A DNA stretch of 64,000 bases, from NCBI GenBank assembly GCA_023935145.1, contig CM043699.1:66251638-66315637 (forward strand), given 5' to 3'. Of the stretch, positions 46,461 through 57,933 are shown piece after piece. A program made the translations under genes and the position numbers. The first letter of the stretch is position 1, and every line of letters begins with the position of its first letter. The stretch comes from Bretschneidera sinensis (taxonomy: Eukaryota > Streptophyta > Magnoliopsida > Brassicales > Akaniaceae). A model generated the notes under the pieces. That model was not told where the DNA came from and did no database searches. It was given only the letters and a program-made list of their open reading frames with translations.

Positions 46461-47409
46461 TGGTTGGTATTTGTCTAAGGTTTGCACAGGTCCAACCATG
46501 GTTCAAAGATGGTTAAAGTCTAAACCAAGGTTGGAGGATTAAAGTTCAGCAAGTTAAAAGACTGCACACATATGTGTGCATCAATTTAGAGCAAGGGAAG
46601 GCTATGCACACTAGTGTGCGCACAACAGCAGAAGGGAGCAGCATCAGGTCAGGGTGTAGTGCACCTACTCCAGGGTGCACCTCCCAGCATGTATACCATC
46701 AGGTTTGCACCAGTGCACGGTTGTAGCGCACACGCCCAGCACTGCATGCCCAGGCACACTACTGCACATATAGGCAGCATGCATAAGGACCTTCTTAGGT
46801 GTGTGTGTGCAAGGTCAAAACACACAGCACCACTTAGGAAAGTGATGAAGGGCCTTGATTAAGTGATGATCTTGATCAAAGGGTGAGGATTGAATCTCAA
46901 GAATGACCAAGAAGTGGATGGCTGTAAAAGGGGTTTCCTAGCCTTATTTTTAATTATTAGAAATACACAATTTTGTGACATTGTGAGATCAATTGTAAAC
47001 ACATAGAGAGAATTGTGTAAGAGTGACAAACACAATAGGGACTCTTTGTAAGTGAGGCTGGTTGTAAAAGATAAAGAAGTCTAGATTAGAAAGAGAGCAC
47101 TGTTAGTTCTCATCTTCTTCCTTTTTTCTCTTCTCAGTTTCTTTAAGAACATTGTGGTTTCTTGAAGGGGATTGCTGTAACTTGTAAGAACCATTTGATT
47201 TAGTGTAGAGAGTTTTGAGGAACTCACAGGGACGTAGGCACATTGCCAAACCTCAATAACAAATTGCTTATCTTCAATTGCTTGTCTTCTTTATTTCTTT
47301 GATTTTCTGTTCTTGTGTTCGATTGCTGTATTTCTTTCTCCAAGTCATTCTAGACTTGGGTGTTTGGAAGATCACCACCTGGGCATCTTGTCAAGGTGAT
47401 TTTTCAACA
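46461..47409 (+). repeat. COP3 3' LTR
   Basis: 949 bp, tggttggtatttgtc to gatttttcaaca. Same subfamily as 27104-27902 plus 35263-35420. The TATA region is changed (ctgtaaaagg). Followed by gtaac. The ORF at 46614-46862 is LTR sequence. Confidence 0.92.
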
Positions 47410-47414
47410 GTAAC

Positions 47415-49807
47415 TTTTACTTTCTATCTTTAATTGATGATTATTCAAGAAAAGTGTGGGTTTCTTTACTGAGAAATAAATCAGATGCCTTAAATAAATT
47501 TGTTGTGTGAAAAAAGTTGCTGGAGACTCAAACGGGTAGGGTAGTTAAGACTTTACGAACCGATAATGGCTTAGAATTTTGCAATAAGGATTTTGATAAA
47601 TTCTAGGAATTAAATGGCATTCTAAGGCTTAGAACGGTTGTAAAAACACCTCAGCAAAATGGAGTTGCTGAAAAGATGAATAGAATCCTTATGGAAAAGG
47701 TTAGGTGCATGTTAATAGGATCCGGTTTACCAAAATATTTTTGGGGATAAGCTGTGGCTATTGCTGTATACTTGGTAAATAGATCACTCTCTAGAGCTTT
47801 AGAGCTCAAGACTCCCATGGAGATGTGGAGTGGGAAACCCCCTGAATTAAGTAACCTTAAGACTTTTGGGTGTGCTGTATATGCACATCAAAAGGAGGAT
47901 AAACTTAGCCCAAGGTCTAGAAAGTGTGTATTTCTAGGATATGGTGATGGGGTTAAGGGATATAGGTTGTGGTCCTTAGAAAAGAAGGGCATGAAACTCA
48001 TAATAAGTAGGGATGTTATTTTTTATGAATTATTATTTCCTTACTTGGAGAAAACTAACCCTGCAGGGGCTAGTAAGCAAACCAGTTTGGAAGTTGTGGA
48101 GCATCACATCAAGGAAAATTCAGTTCAGGTAGAGCAAAGGAGGTAAGAGGGCTCATACCAGGTAGATCCCTTGGATGAAGGGATCAGGGAAGGAGGGTGG
48201 TTAGACCATCTTTGAGATATGGGTTTGCGGATGCTAATGTAGCAGCTCCTTGGATAGAAGGAGAGGTTGAACCAGAAACTTACACGGATGCTATGGAGTG
48301 TAAAGATTCGTCAAAGTGGCAGCTGGCTATGAAGGAAGTAATAGATTCTTTGATGAAGAACAACTCTTGGGGGTTGGTGCCCAAACCAGAAAAACAGAGA
48401 GTTATGGATTATAGATGGATCTACAAGATCAAATAAGGGAATACTCCAGGGGATGAAGTCAGATATAAAGCTAGGCTGGTGGCGAAGGGGTTCACACAAA
48501 AAGAAGGCATTGATTTCACCAAAATCTTCTCACCGGTTGTGAAGTACAAGATGATACAGATAGTGTTAGCATTGGTGGTCCAATTTGATTGGGAAATCGA
48601 GCAAATGGATGTGAAGACAACGTTCTTACATGGAGAGCTTGATGAAACCATTTTCATGAGGTAACCCGAAGATGAGGAAGGAAGGCAGGGAGAGTTGGTG
48701 TGCAAATTGTAGAAATCTCTCTATAGCCTGAAGCAATCACCTCGGCAATGGCATAAGAGGTTTGATTCCTTTGTAATCAGCCTATGTTTCATGAGGAGCT
48801 TCTATGATTTGTGCTTGTACTATAGGGGGCAGAAGGTTGAGGAATATGTTGCTGGTTGGGAGCAGCATGGAGAGGATAAGGAAATTGAAGGCTCAACTTA
48901 GTGAGGAGTTTGAGATGAAGGATCTTGGCCTTGCACAGAAGATCCTTAGGATGTGTATCATCCGAGAAAGGGAGAGAAACAGATCGAAGATCTGTTAAAC
49001 TTCCTACATAGAGAGAAGATGATATCTAAGTTCTCTATGGAAGATAACAAACCAATGAAGGTTACTCTTGCTGGTCATTTCAAGTTCTCCAGTGATCAAT
49101 GTCCAAGATCGAAGGTGGAGAAGAAAGAAATGGAAAAAGTCCCTTATTCTAGTGCTGTTGGTTCTGTTATGTTCACCATGGTAAGCACTAGACCTGATAT
49201 TGCTCATGCAATAAGTGTTCTCAGTAGGTTTATGAGTAATCCTGGAAAAGAACATTGGCTTGGGATGAAGTGGTTGCTGAGGTACTTAAAGGGAAGCCCA
49301 GAAGTAGGGCTGGTTTATGAGAAGAGGGGTAAATCCATCTGCCTTGAAGGTTTTATGGATTCGGACTATGGAGCAGACCAGGATAAAAGGAGGTCGATTA
49401 CCTCCTACTTCTTCAACTTAAACAGATGTTGTGTAAGTTGGAAGGCTTAGTTGCAGCCAGTGGTACCACTCTCAACAACCGAGGCTGAATACATAGCTTC
49501 TATGGAGGCCATTAAGGAAGCTATGTGGTGCAAATGGTTGCTGGAAGAGTTGAAGGTACTAGAGGAGCAGGTTATGGTGTTTTCGGATAGTCAAAGTGCA
49601 TTGCACTTGTGTAAAAATCCAGTGTTCCATGAGAGGACAAAGCACATGGATGTTCGGTATCATTTCATTTGGGAAAATGTTATGAAAGGATGCATCCATG
49701 TGGACAAGGTAGCCATAAAAGAAAACCCTGCGGATTTAGGTACTAAAGTTCTACCTCTAAGTAAGTTCAATCATTGCCTTGGATTACTTAGGATTAAAGT
49801 CGGTTGA
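47415..49807 (+). pseudogene. COP2 integrase, RT and RNase H (part B)
   Basis: Continues COP2 integrase with FYFLSLIDDYSRKVWV. RTDNGLEF and NGVAEKMNR keep the second D and the E. Stops lie near 47508, 47604, 47748 and 48146. RT starts near 48290 (WQLAMKEVIDSLMKNN) and has FTQKEGIDF. A deletion of about 32 bp near 48845 removes the strand holding YVDD, so RT is dead. RNase H (49000-49807) keeps [30 protein letters not shown] and [12 protein letters not shown], with a TAG at 49450. The acidic linker between integrase and RT is also shortened. Confidence 0.9.
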
Positions 49808-49887
49808 TTGATGACTCAAGATGAGTTTGGATCCTGAAGTTCTCTGCACAATGGTTTGGGTTTAAACGCTTATACAAAGGTAGAGAT

Positions 49888-50756
49888 TGTTGATATTTAT
49901 CTAAGGTTTAAACATGGTTAAAGTTTAAACCAAGGTTGGAAGAATAAATTTCAGCATGTTAAAGAAGTGCACACAAGTGTGCGCGACACCTTGGAGTAAG
50001 GCAAAGGTAGGCACACTAGTGTGTGCACCTAAGTACACAAGCTGGAAAGTATGTGCATCAGGTTAGGCCACAGCCCAACTTTTTCCAGGCCACAACGCAC
50101 AACATGGAGGAATGCTAGAAGAAGGCCAGGCCACGGCGCACCCTACCCCAGGCCGCGGCGCACAGTGTGGCAACAAGTGTGCCCTGTTTCAGGCCGCATC
50201 TTGAAGGCACACATAGTCCATTTGATTTAGCCTTTGTTAAGTACATGGAGACATGTCCAAAATGCACAGCATCACTTAGGATTGATCAAGGGCCATGGTT
50301 AAGTGGTCATCAAGATCTAAGGGTAGAGATTGACTCTCAAGATTGGACAAGAAGTTGGTGCACTATATAAAGGGTCACCTAGCTTTATTCTCAACATAAC
50401 ATTGTGACATAATTTGAGATTAATTGTAAAGAGTGACAAGACACAATACAAGAGAGAATTGTGTGAGAGTGCAAAGACATAAAACACAAGAGGGACTCAT
50501 TGTAGTTTCTCTTCTTGGTTTCTTCAAGAACTTGAGGTTTCTTGAAGAGGGTTGTTGGATTGTAAATAACCATTGATTTAGCGCAGATAGTTCAGAGGAA
50601 CTCACGGGGACGTAGGCTATTACCGAACCTCGATAACAATTGTTTGTCTTCTTTTCTTTCTTGCTTTGGTTACTGTATCTTTTCTTTACAAGTCATTATA
50701 GATTTGGGTGTTTGGAAGATCACCACCTGGGCATCTTGTTAAAGTGATTTCCAACA
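49888..50756 (+). repeat. COP2 3' LTR
   Basis: 869 bp, tgttgatatttatc to gatttccaaca. GC-rich U3 (50080-50200), TATA at 50364-50371. The next bases attaa begin COP4 integrase sequence and are the candidate right copy of the target duplication; the left copy has been lost. Confidence 0.9.
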
Positions 50757-52863
50757 ATTAAAAATAACATCCCTACTTACAATGAGTTTCATTCCATTTG
50801 GTTCTAAGGGCCACAATCTATATCCCTTAACCCCATCACCATACCCTAGAAACACACATTTTTTAGACCTTGGGTTAAGTTTATCATCCTTTTGATGTGC
50901 ATATACAGCACACCCAAAAGTCCTAAGGTTGCTCAACTCAAGGGGTTTTCCACTCCATATCTCCATGGGAGTCTTAAGCCCTAGAGGGTGATCTATTAAC
51001 CAAGTATGCAGCTGTAGACACAGCTTCTCCCAAAAATATTTTGGTAAACCGGACCCAATTAACATGCATCTAACTTTTTCCATAAGGGTTCTATTCATCC
51101 TCTCAGCAACTCCATTTTACTAAGATGTTTTTACAACTGTTCTATGCCTTAGATTGCCATTTAATTCACAGAATTTATCAAAATCCTTATTACAAAATTC
51201 TAAGCCATTATCGGTTCATAAAGCCTTAACTACCCTACCTGTTTGAGTCTCCAGCAATTTTTTCCACACCACAAATTTATTCAAGGCATCTGATTTATTT
51301 TTAAGCAAATAAACCCAAACCTTTCTTGAATAATCATCAATTAAAGACAGAAAGTAAAAGTTACCTCCCTGTGTTGGTGTTCTTGCTGGTTCCCAAAGGT
51401 CCGAATGTATGTAGTGAAGAATCCCCTTAGACTTGTGCACTCCAGTGTTGAAGCTGACCTAGTGTTGCTTCCTAAGAACGCAACACTCGTAGAAATCAAG
51501 TTTCTCTACTTTGTCTCCACCAAGTAGGCCATCCTTGTAGGCCCTTTTCGCTCATGTGTCCCAAGATAGTGTGCCAAAGGGATGCCCTATCCATCTTAGC
51601 CATCAAGCTTGCTACTTGATCATTGATTTCTGTCTCTTCAATCATCTCATAGAGTCCATCCTTTATTGCTGCTTTGATCACTACCAAAGATCCCTTGACC
51701 GCCTTGATCTTTCCTCCCTCTACTTTGCATGTGTAGCCTATGGAATCCAGCTACCCCAATGAGATCAAATTCCTCTTCAAATCTGGAAGATATCTCACAT
51801 TCTACAGCAGCCTTGTGACTCCATCAAACATCCTCAACTGGATGTCTCTAATCCCCTTCACTTGGCAAGAATTGTCATTACCCAAGAAGACCTTTCCATC
51901 ATTGAGCTCTTTGAAATTCTTGAACCATTCCTTGTGAGGGCACATGTGACAAGTGCACTCAAAATCTAGAATCCACTTGACGCTGTCTTGCCTCCTGCTC
52001 ACATTTGAGCACACAACAAGAACATCATCTTGTTATTCTCCTTTAGCAACCGAAGCCTCTCTATTGTTGGTATGGCTTCTCCCTCTATCATCCCATAACC
52101 TCTTCTTGCAATCTTTCTTAAAGTGACCCTCCTTATTGCAGTAGAAGCACAACTTTCCTCCAAATCTTGGTTTAGAATGTGCTCTCCCATGGCTCTGCCC
52201 TCTACCTCTTGATTTCTCTCTGTAGTTGCCATGGTTGTTACTGCCATTCCAAGTTGCTGGCCTACCTCTTACGAACAACCCTTCCCCACTTGATGCCTCC
52301 CTACTCTTGGCTTTGAAATCATGAGCCTTTATAGCATTGACCACAATTTCTTTAGTTAGTGTATCTCTTCCATATTCAATTGCATTAATTAAACTATCAA
52401 AGCAATCAGGAAGAGAATTTAATAACATAACAGCCAATTGTTCATCCGGGAATTTAATACTACAACTAGCCAAATCTTAAACTAGTTTATTAAAGACATC
52501 AAGATTATCTTGCAACTCTTTACTAAGATCCATTTTAAAAGCAAAGATTCTTTTAAGAAAATAAATCTTGTTAGGGAGAGTTTTGGTAAGAAACAACTCA
52601 TCTAGTTTCTTCCATATGACAGCCGGATCTTTCGAGCCTCCGCACTCCCTTGTGACACTATCCGACATGTGCAAGAAGATGGTGCTGTATGCCATCTTCT
52701 TCATCTCAATCCGCTAGTCCTCTGTGACACTTGCTGGAAAAGCATCATCTTCTCTAATAGCCAAGTCCACTTTTTGTTGCATAAGAATAGCCTTGATCTT
52801 CCGCTTCCATAGGGAAAAATCTCCCTTTCCATCAAACTTCTCAACAATGAAATTTGAAGCCAT
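50757..52863 (-). pseudogene. COP4 gag, protease and integrase
   Basis: Minus strand, ATG at 52863 (MASNFIVEKFDGKGDFSLW). Gag continues through SVTRECGGSKDPAVIWKKLDELFLTKTLPNK. Zinc knuckle CFYCNKEGHFKKDC at 52149-52108 with an open frame around it (52473-52033). The protease triplet reads LDFE instead of LDSG, so it is inactive. Pre-integrase LWHTILGHMSEKG, integrase FYFLSLIDDYSRKVWVYLL and MNRTLMEKVRCMLIGSGLPKYF follow, broken by stops at several points (around 51110, 51215). It ends at 50757 in SRDVIFN. Confidence 0.9.
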
Positions 52864-53088
52864 CTTTGAGGAGAAAATCCCAAATTTATGCAATACCCAC
52901 AAATGCTTTCTTTAACCTCAAGAACACGATCGAAGATGGATCTTAATGCCGTTCTTGAATCACTCTCAAGAATACGATCAAATCTTGATCTTTACACTGT
53001 TCTTGAATCACCCTAAAAGTTGATCTTTGATTCTTGAAGTCTTAACTCCGTCACCTTCTTGTTCTTGCTCCAATACCCTCTCTCCAAA

Positions 53089-53100
53089 GCTCTGATACCA
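53089..53100 (-). other. COP4 primer binding site
   Basis: Plus strand gctctgatacca, minus strand tggtatcagagc: a perfect initiator tRNA-Met-type site one base from the LTR. Confidence 0.92.
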
Positions 53101-53101
53101 C

Positions 53102-54056
53102 TGTTGGAAATTACCTTGGGAAGATGCCCAGGTGGTGATCTTCCAAACACTCAAGTCTAGAATGACTTGTAAAGATTGGGAATTGGAAACAGGAACAGAA
53201 ATCAAAGAAATAAAGAAGATAAGCGATTTGTTATCGATGTTCAGTAATAGCCTACGTTCCAATGAGTTCCTGTGAACTCTCTGCACTAAATCAATGGTTC
53301 TTTTACAATTATAGCAACCCCTCTCCAAGAAGCTCAAGTTCTTGAAGAAATAAAGAAGAGAAGAAAGGAAGAAGATAAGAACTATTACAATGCTCTCTAT
53401 CTAATCTGTACTCCTCTCTCTTTCCAACCAGCCTCTCTACAATGAGTCCCTCTTGTGTTTTATGTCTTTGCACTCTCACACAATTCTCTCTTGTATCTCT
53501 TGTATAATGATCACATTAATCTCTTGTATTGCTTTGTCACAATTATTGTTGAGAATGAGCTAGGTGACCCTTTATATAGTGCACCAACTTCTTGTCCAAT
53601 CTTGAGGGTCAATATCCACCCTTAGATCTTGATGACCAATCAACCATCGCTCTTGATCATTCCTTAGTGATCCTATGCATTTTGAACATGTCTCACGAAC
53701 CTAACTAAAGGTCGAAACATGTGTGCCTTAGTGTGCTTGAAGATGCGGCCTGAAACAGGGGGCGCCGCGGCTCAAGGCAAAGCACCAATTCACCACTTTT
53801 TGGATGCTGCAGCCTGGGGTAAGGGGTGCCACGGCCTTGCCTTACTACAACATTCCTCCTCTCTGGGCACTGCGACCTGGACTAGGGAGGGCCGCGACCT
53901 GACCTGGTGTGCACACTCATTTTGCTAGACCCTTTTTGTTGCTTGCATGCTGAAGCACACTCCTAGTGTGCTGAGGCTTGATGCTTGAACTTCTTCAAAC
54001 CTTTTCCAACCTTGTTTAAACCTTAACAATGTTTAAAACTTAGATAAATACTAATA
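53102..54056 (-). repeat. COP4 5' LTR
   Basis: 955 bp. Plus strand tgttggaaattacc to tagataaatactaata. TATA (minus) at 53578-53571. GC-rich ccgcgg modules at about 53740-53920. Confidence 0.92.
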
Positions 54057-54307
54057 AGAGCTTTAGACCTTAAGACTACCATGGATATGTGGAGTGTAAA
54101 ACCTCCTGAGTAGAGCAACCTTAGGACTTTTGGGTGTGCTGCATATGCACATCAAAAGGATGATAAACTTAACCCAAGGTTTAGAAAATGTGTGTTTCTA
54201 GGGTATGGTCATGGGGTTAAGGGGTATAGGTTGTGGTCCTTAGAACCAAAAGGAATGAAACTCATAATAAGTAGGGATGTTATTTTTAATGAATTATTAT
54301 TTCCCTA
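54057..54307 (+). pseudogene. COP5 integrase fragment
   Basis: 251 bp of plus-strand copia integrase: RALDLKT, LRTFGCAAYAHQKDDKLNPRFRKCVFLGYGHGVKGYRLW and LIISRDVIFNELLFPY. It lies between the COP4 LTR and the COP6 LTR and is a surviving piece of the element both entered. One TAG is present (54114). Confidence 0.88.
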
Positions 54308-55264
54308 TATTGGTCTTTGTCAAAGGTTTAAACATGGTTTAAATATGGTTAAGGTTTAAAAAAGGTTAGAAGAATGAATTTCAGCATGTTAAAGGAGTGC
54401 ACACAAGTGTGCGCATCACTTCGGGTGTGTGTGCACGCCTTTATTCAGTAAGACAAAGAAGTACGAACAACTGTGAGGGGTCCAGCTTTAATGTGCACTA
54501 TAGCCCTCCTCCTCCTAGGCCACAGCACCTAGCAAGGGAGGTGCTGGAGGAGGGGCAGTGCCGCACCTCTCCCTCACCAAGGTCGCAGTGCCAAGAAAGT
54601 GGTGAAAAGGGTGTTTTGCCTAGCGTCGCAGCATGCTCTATTTAGTTCCTAGGCATTAGGCACACTGAGGCACACATATTCCACTTGATTCAGCCTCTTG
54701 TTAAGTGCATGGGTGCAAGGTTAAAATGCACAACATCACTTAGGATTGATGGAGGGCCATGGTTAAGTGGTCATCAAGATCTAAGGGTGGACATTAACTC
54801 TGAAGATTGGACAAGAAGTTGGTGCACTATATAAAGGGTCACCTAGGTTCAATCTCATGATAATATATAATTTAAAAGGCATTGTGACAAGATACAAGAG
54901 TGTGTGTGAATGAGAGAATTGTATGAGAATGCAAAGGCACAGACATACAAGAGGGACTCATTAGAGAGGCTGGTTGTAAAGAGAGAGATTAGTATAGAAA
55001 GTGATTAGGTCTTTCTTGTTCTCTTCTTTGTTTCTTTAAGAACTAGAGGTTTCTTGGAGAGGGTTGCTGTATTGTAAAGAACCATTGATTTAGTGCAGAG
55101 AGTTCAAAGGAACTCACGGTGACGTAGGCTATTGTCGAACCTCGATAACAATTGCTTGTCTTCTTTCTTTGCTTTTGTGTGCTGTTTCTTTTCTTTACAA
55201 GTCATTCTAGACTTGGGTGTTTGGAAGATCACCCCTGGGCATCTTGTTAAGGTGATTTCCAATA
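54308..55264 (+). repeat. COP6 5' LTR
   Basis: 957 bp, tattggtctttgtc (mutated TG) to tttccaata. TATA at 54828-54835. It belongs to the same subfamily as the inverted LTR at 56936-57857: the GC-rich middle (ggaggtgctggaggagg) is shared. Confidence 0.9.
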
Positions 55265-55265
55265 G

Positions 55266-55647
55266 TAGTATCAAAGCTAAAGGAGATACCACAACAGTGG
55301 TATCAGAGCCGGAGGAGCTAGTACAGCCGGGTGTCGGAGCAAGAACAGAAGGTGACGGAGTCAAGACTCCAAGAATCGGAGGTCAACTTCTTGGGTGATT
55401 GAAGAACGGAGTAAAGATCTATATCTAATCGTGTTCTTGAGGTGAATCAAGGACGGAGTTAAGATCAATGTCTGATCGTGTTCTTGAGGGTGATTCAAGA
55501 ACGGAGTAAAGATCAAGATCTGATCGCGTTCTTGAGGTTGATTCAAGAAGGATATTGAGATCAATCTTCGATCTGTGTTCTTGAGGTTTAGAAGCAGTTG
55601 GAAAACATTTATGGGTACTGCATAAATCAAGGGATCTTCTCCGCAAG
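55266..55647 (+). other. COP6 primer site and leader
   Basis: The LTR-adjacent tagtatcaaagc is degenerate. A perfect tggtatcagagc occurs about 27 bp downstream (55293-55304). The leader contains repeated gatcgtgttcttgaggt segments (55427, 55467, 55522). Confidence 0.75.
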
Positions 55648-55731
55648 ATGGGTTCAAATTTTGGTATTGAGAAGTTTGATGGAAAGGGAGATTTTTCCCT
55701 ATGGAAGCGGAAGATCAAGGCGGTTCTTGTG
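55648..55731 (+). pseudogene. COP6 gag start (28 codons)
   Basis: MGSNFGIEKFDGKGDFSLWKRKIKAVLV-type start of copia Gag, ending exactly where the minus-strand LTR begins. Confidence 0.85.
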
Positions 55732-56424
55732 TGTTGGAAATCACCTTGACAAGATGCCCAGGTGGTGATCTTCCAAACACCTAAGTTTAGAATTACTTGT
55801 AGAAAGAATTGGAATCGAAAACAGGAATAGAAAATCAAAGAAAAAGAGAAGACAAGCAATTTGTTATCGAGGTTTGACAATGTGCCTATGTCCCCGTGAG
55901 TTCCTCTGAACTCTCTGCACTAAATCAAATGGTTCTTACAAGTTACAACAATCCCCTTCAAGAAACCAAGTTCTTGAAGAAACCAAGAAGAGAAGAAAAG
56001 AAGAAGATAAGAACTAACAATGCTCTATTTCTAATCTAGACTTCTCTATCTTTTACACCCAGCCTCACTACAAAGAGTCCCTCTTGTGTTTATCACTCTT
56101 ATATAATTCTCTCTATGTGTTTACAATTGATCTCACAATGTCACAATGTATTCTCTATTCTCTTATTATTTTCCATGTGTGAAAATGAGGCTAGGGAACC
56201 CCTTTTATAGCCACCCACTTCTTGGTCATTCTTGTGAATCAATCTCCACCCTTTGATCATGATCTCCACTTAATCATGGCCCTTTATGACTTCCCAAGTG
56301 ATGCTGTGCGTTTTGACCTTGCACACACGCACCTAAGAGAGGCTTGAAATAGGCTGTCCATGTGTGTAGCATTTTGCCGAGCGCCTAGGAGCTCAACAGG
56401 GCGTGGTGCGGTGCGATGCATAAC
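55732..56424 (-). repeat. COP7 3' LTR, truncated in U3
   Basis: Plus strand starts tgttggaaatcacc, the exact LTR terminus. It belongs to the COP3 LTR subfamily (aggggttcc-type TATA context ctataaaaggggtt on minus). About 250 bp of U3 is missing where it is joined to RT sequence at 56424/56425. Confidence 0.85.
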
Positions 56425-56935
56425 TTTATACCGGACTTCATCCCATGGAGTGTTCCATTCTTTGATCTTGTATATCCATCTACAATCCACAACTCTTTGT
56501 TTTTCTGGTTTGGGCACCAATACCCAAGAGTTGTTCTTCCTCAAAGAATCTATTTCTTCCTCCAGAGCTAGCTGCCACTTTGACGAATCCTTACACTCCA
56601 TTGCATCCATGTAAGTTTCTGGTTCAACCATTCCTCCTTCTGTCCAAGGAACTGCTACATTAGCATCCGCAAAACCATATCTCAAAGGTGGTCTAACCAC
56701 CCTCTTTTCCCGGTCCCTTGTGAGTTGGTAGTTATTCTGACTTGCTGCATCAACCCCTTCCAGTTCAGCCTCCTCTTGAGTTTCTTGAGCTTGGCCTTCA
56801 TGAATGGTCTCTATCTAGTCTGAACCCTCTTGCCTTCCTTGCTCTACCTGAACCAAATTCTCCTTAATGTGATGCTCCATAAATTCTAGACTGGTTTGCT
56901 CAGTAGCCCCTGTAGAGTTAGTTTTCTCCAAGTTT
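56425..56935 (-). pseudogene. COP7 integrase end and RT start
   Basis: Minus strand. From 56935: LEKTN, TGATEQTSLEFMEHHIKEN, the acidic linker (one TAG), VRPPLRYGFADANVAVPW, WQLALEEEIDSLRKNNSWVLVPK, DCRWIYKIKEWNTP and DEVRYK. There it is cut and fused to its own LTR; the rest of RT and RNase H is gone. It begins exactly at the integrase position where COP5 ends. Confidence 0.88.
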
Positions 56936-57857
56936 GTTGGAAATCACCTTGACAAGATGCTCAGGGGTGATCTTCCAAACACCCAAGTCTAGAATGACTT
57001 GTAAAGAAAAGAAACAGCACACGAAAGCAAAGAAAGAAGACAAGAAATTGTTATCAAGGTTCAGCAATAGCCTACGTCCCCGTGAGTTCCTCCGAACTCT
57101 CTGCACTAAATCAATGGATCTTTACAAAACAGCAACCCTCTCCAAGAAACCTCAAGTTCTTGAAGAAACAAAAAAAAGAACAAGAAAGACCTAATCACTT
57201 TCTATACTAATCTCTCTCTTTACAACCAGCCTCTTTAATGAGTCCCTCTTGTCTGTCTATGTCGTTGCACTCTCATATAATTATCTCATTCACACACACT
57301 CTTGTGTCTTGTCATAATGCCTTTCACATTACATTATATCATGAGACTGAACCTAGGTGACCCTTTATATAGTGCACTAACTTCTTATCCAATCTTGAGA
57401 GTTAATCTCCACCCTTAGATCTTGATGACCACTTAACCATGGACCTCCATCAATCCTAAGTGATGTTGTGCATTTTAACCTTGCACCCACGCACTTAAAA
57501 AGAGGTTGAATCAAGTGGGATATGTGTGCCTCAGTGTGCTTAGCGCCTAGACACTGAATACGGCATGCTGTGGCGCTAGGCATAACACCCTTTTCACCAC
57601 TTTTTGGGCGCCGCGGCCTTGGTGAGGGAGAGGTGCGGCACTGCCCCTCCTCCAGCACCTCCCTTACTGGGTGCTACGGCTTGGGAGGAGGAGGGCTATA
57701 GCGCACACTAAAGTTGGACCCCTCACAACTGTGCGCACTTCTTTGTCTGGCTGAATAGAGGTGTGCACACACACCCAAAGTGATGCGCAAGTACACTCCT
57801 TTAACATGCTGAAATTCATTCTTCCAACCTTGTTTAAACCTTAGACAAATACCAACA
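56936..57857 (-). repeat. COP8 3' LTR
   Basis: 922 bp. Plus strand tgttggaaatcacc to agacaaataccaaca. Near-identical subfamily to the COP6 LTR, in opposite orientation. Confidence 0.9.
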
Positions 57858-57933
57858 ATTTCTACCTTTGTTTAAGCATTTAAACCCAAACCATTGTGCA
57901 GGGAACTTCAGGATCCAAACTCATCTTGAGTCA

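Larger units (their letters stand above)
27104..47409 (+). mobile_element. COP3, copia element carrying two gypsy insertions
   Basis: A copia of a different LTR subfamily. Its LTRs begin tgtaggtattt / tggttggtattt followed by gcacaggtccaacc. It lies in COP2 integrase with the exact duplication gtaac. ATH1 is inserted in its 5' LTR and TR-GAG copy 2 in its gag. Its own sequence is about 6.2 kb: 27104-27902, 35263-36161 and 42906-47409. Confidence 0.93.
24481..50756 (+). mobile_element. COP2, copia element split by COP3
   Basis: Tork-like copia with a 5'-truncated left LTR (24481-25312), coding part A (25590-27103), the COP3 insertion with its gtaac duplication (27104-47414), coding part B (47415-49807) and an intact 3' LTR (49888-50756). 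Its own length without inserts would be about 6 kb. Its right end lies inside COP4 integrase; its left flank has been replaced by CHR1. Confidence 0.9.
50757..54056 (-). mobile_element. COP4, 5' half of a minus-strand copia
   Basis: 5' LTR (53102-54056), primer site, gag, protease and integrase up to SRDVIFN, where COP2 is inserted. The RT, RNase H and 3' LTR that should lie to the left of COP2 are not in the window. It is inserted in the plus-strand fragment COP5. Confidence 0.9.
54308..55731 (+). mobile_element. COP6, copia 5' end only
   Basis: LTR, primer site, leader and the first 28 codons of gag, then an abrupt change at 55732 into a minus-strand LTR end. It was inserted in COP5 integrase after NELLFPY. 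Confidence 0.85.

Noticed and set aside
54308..57857. COP6 and COP8 LTRs as the two ends of a single intact element
   Set aside because: They are in inverted orientation with minus-strand sequence in between; at best one element broken by an inversion, which is listed as a finding.
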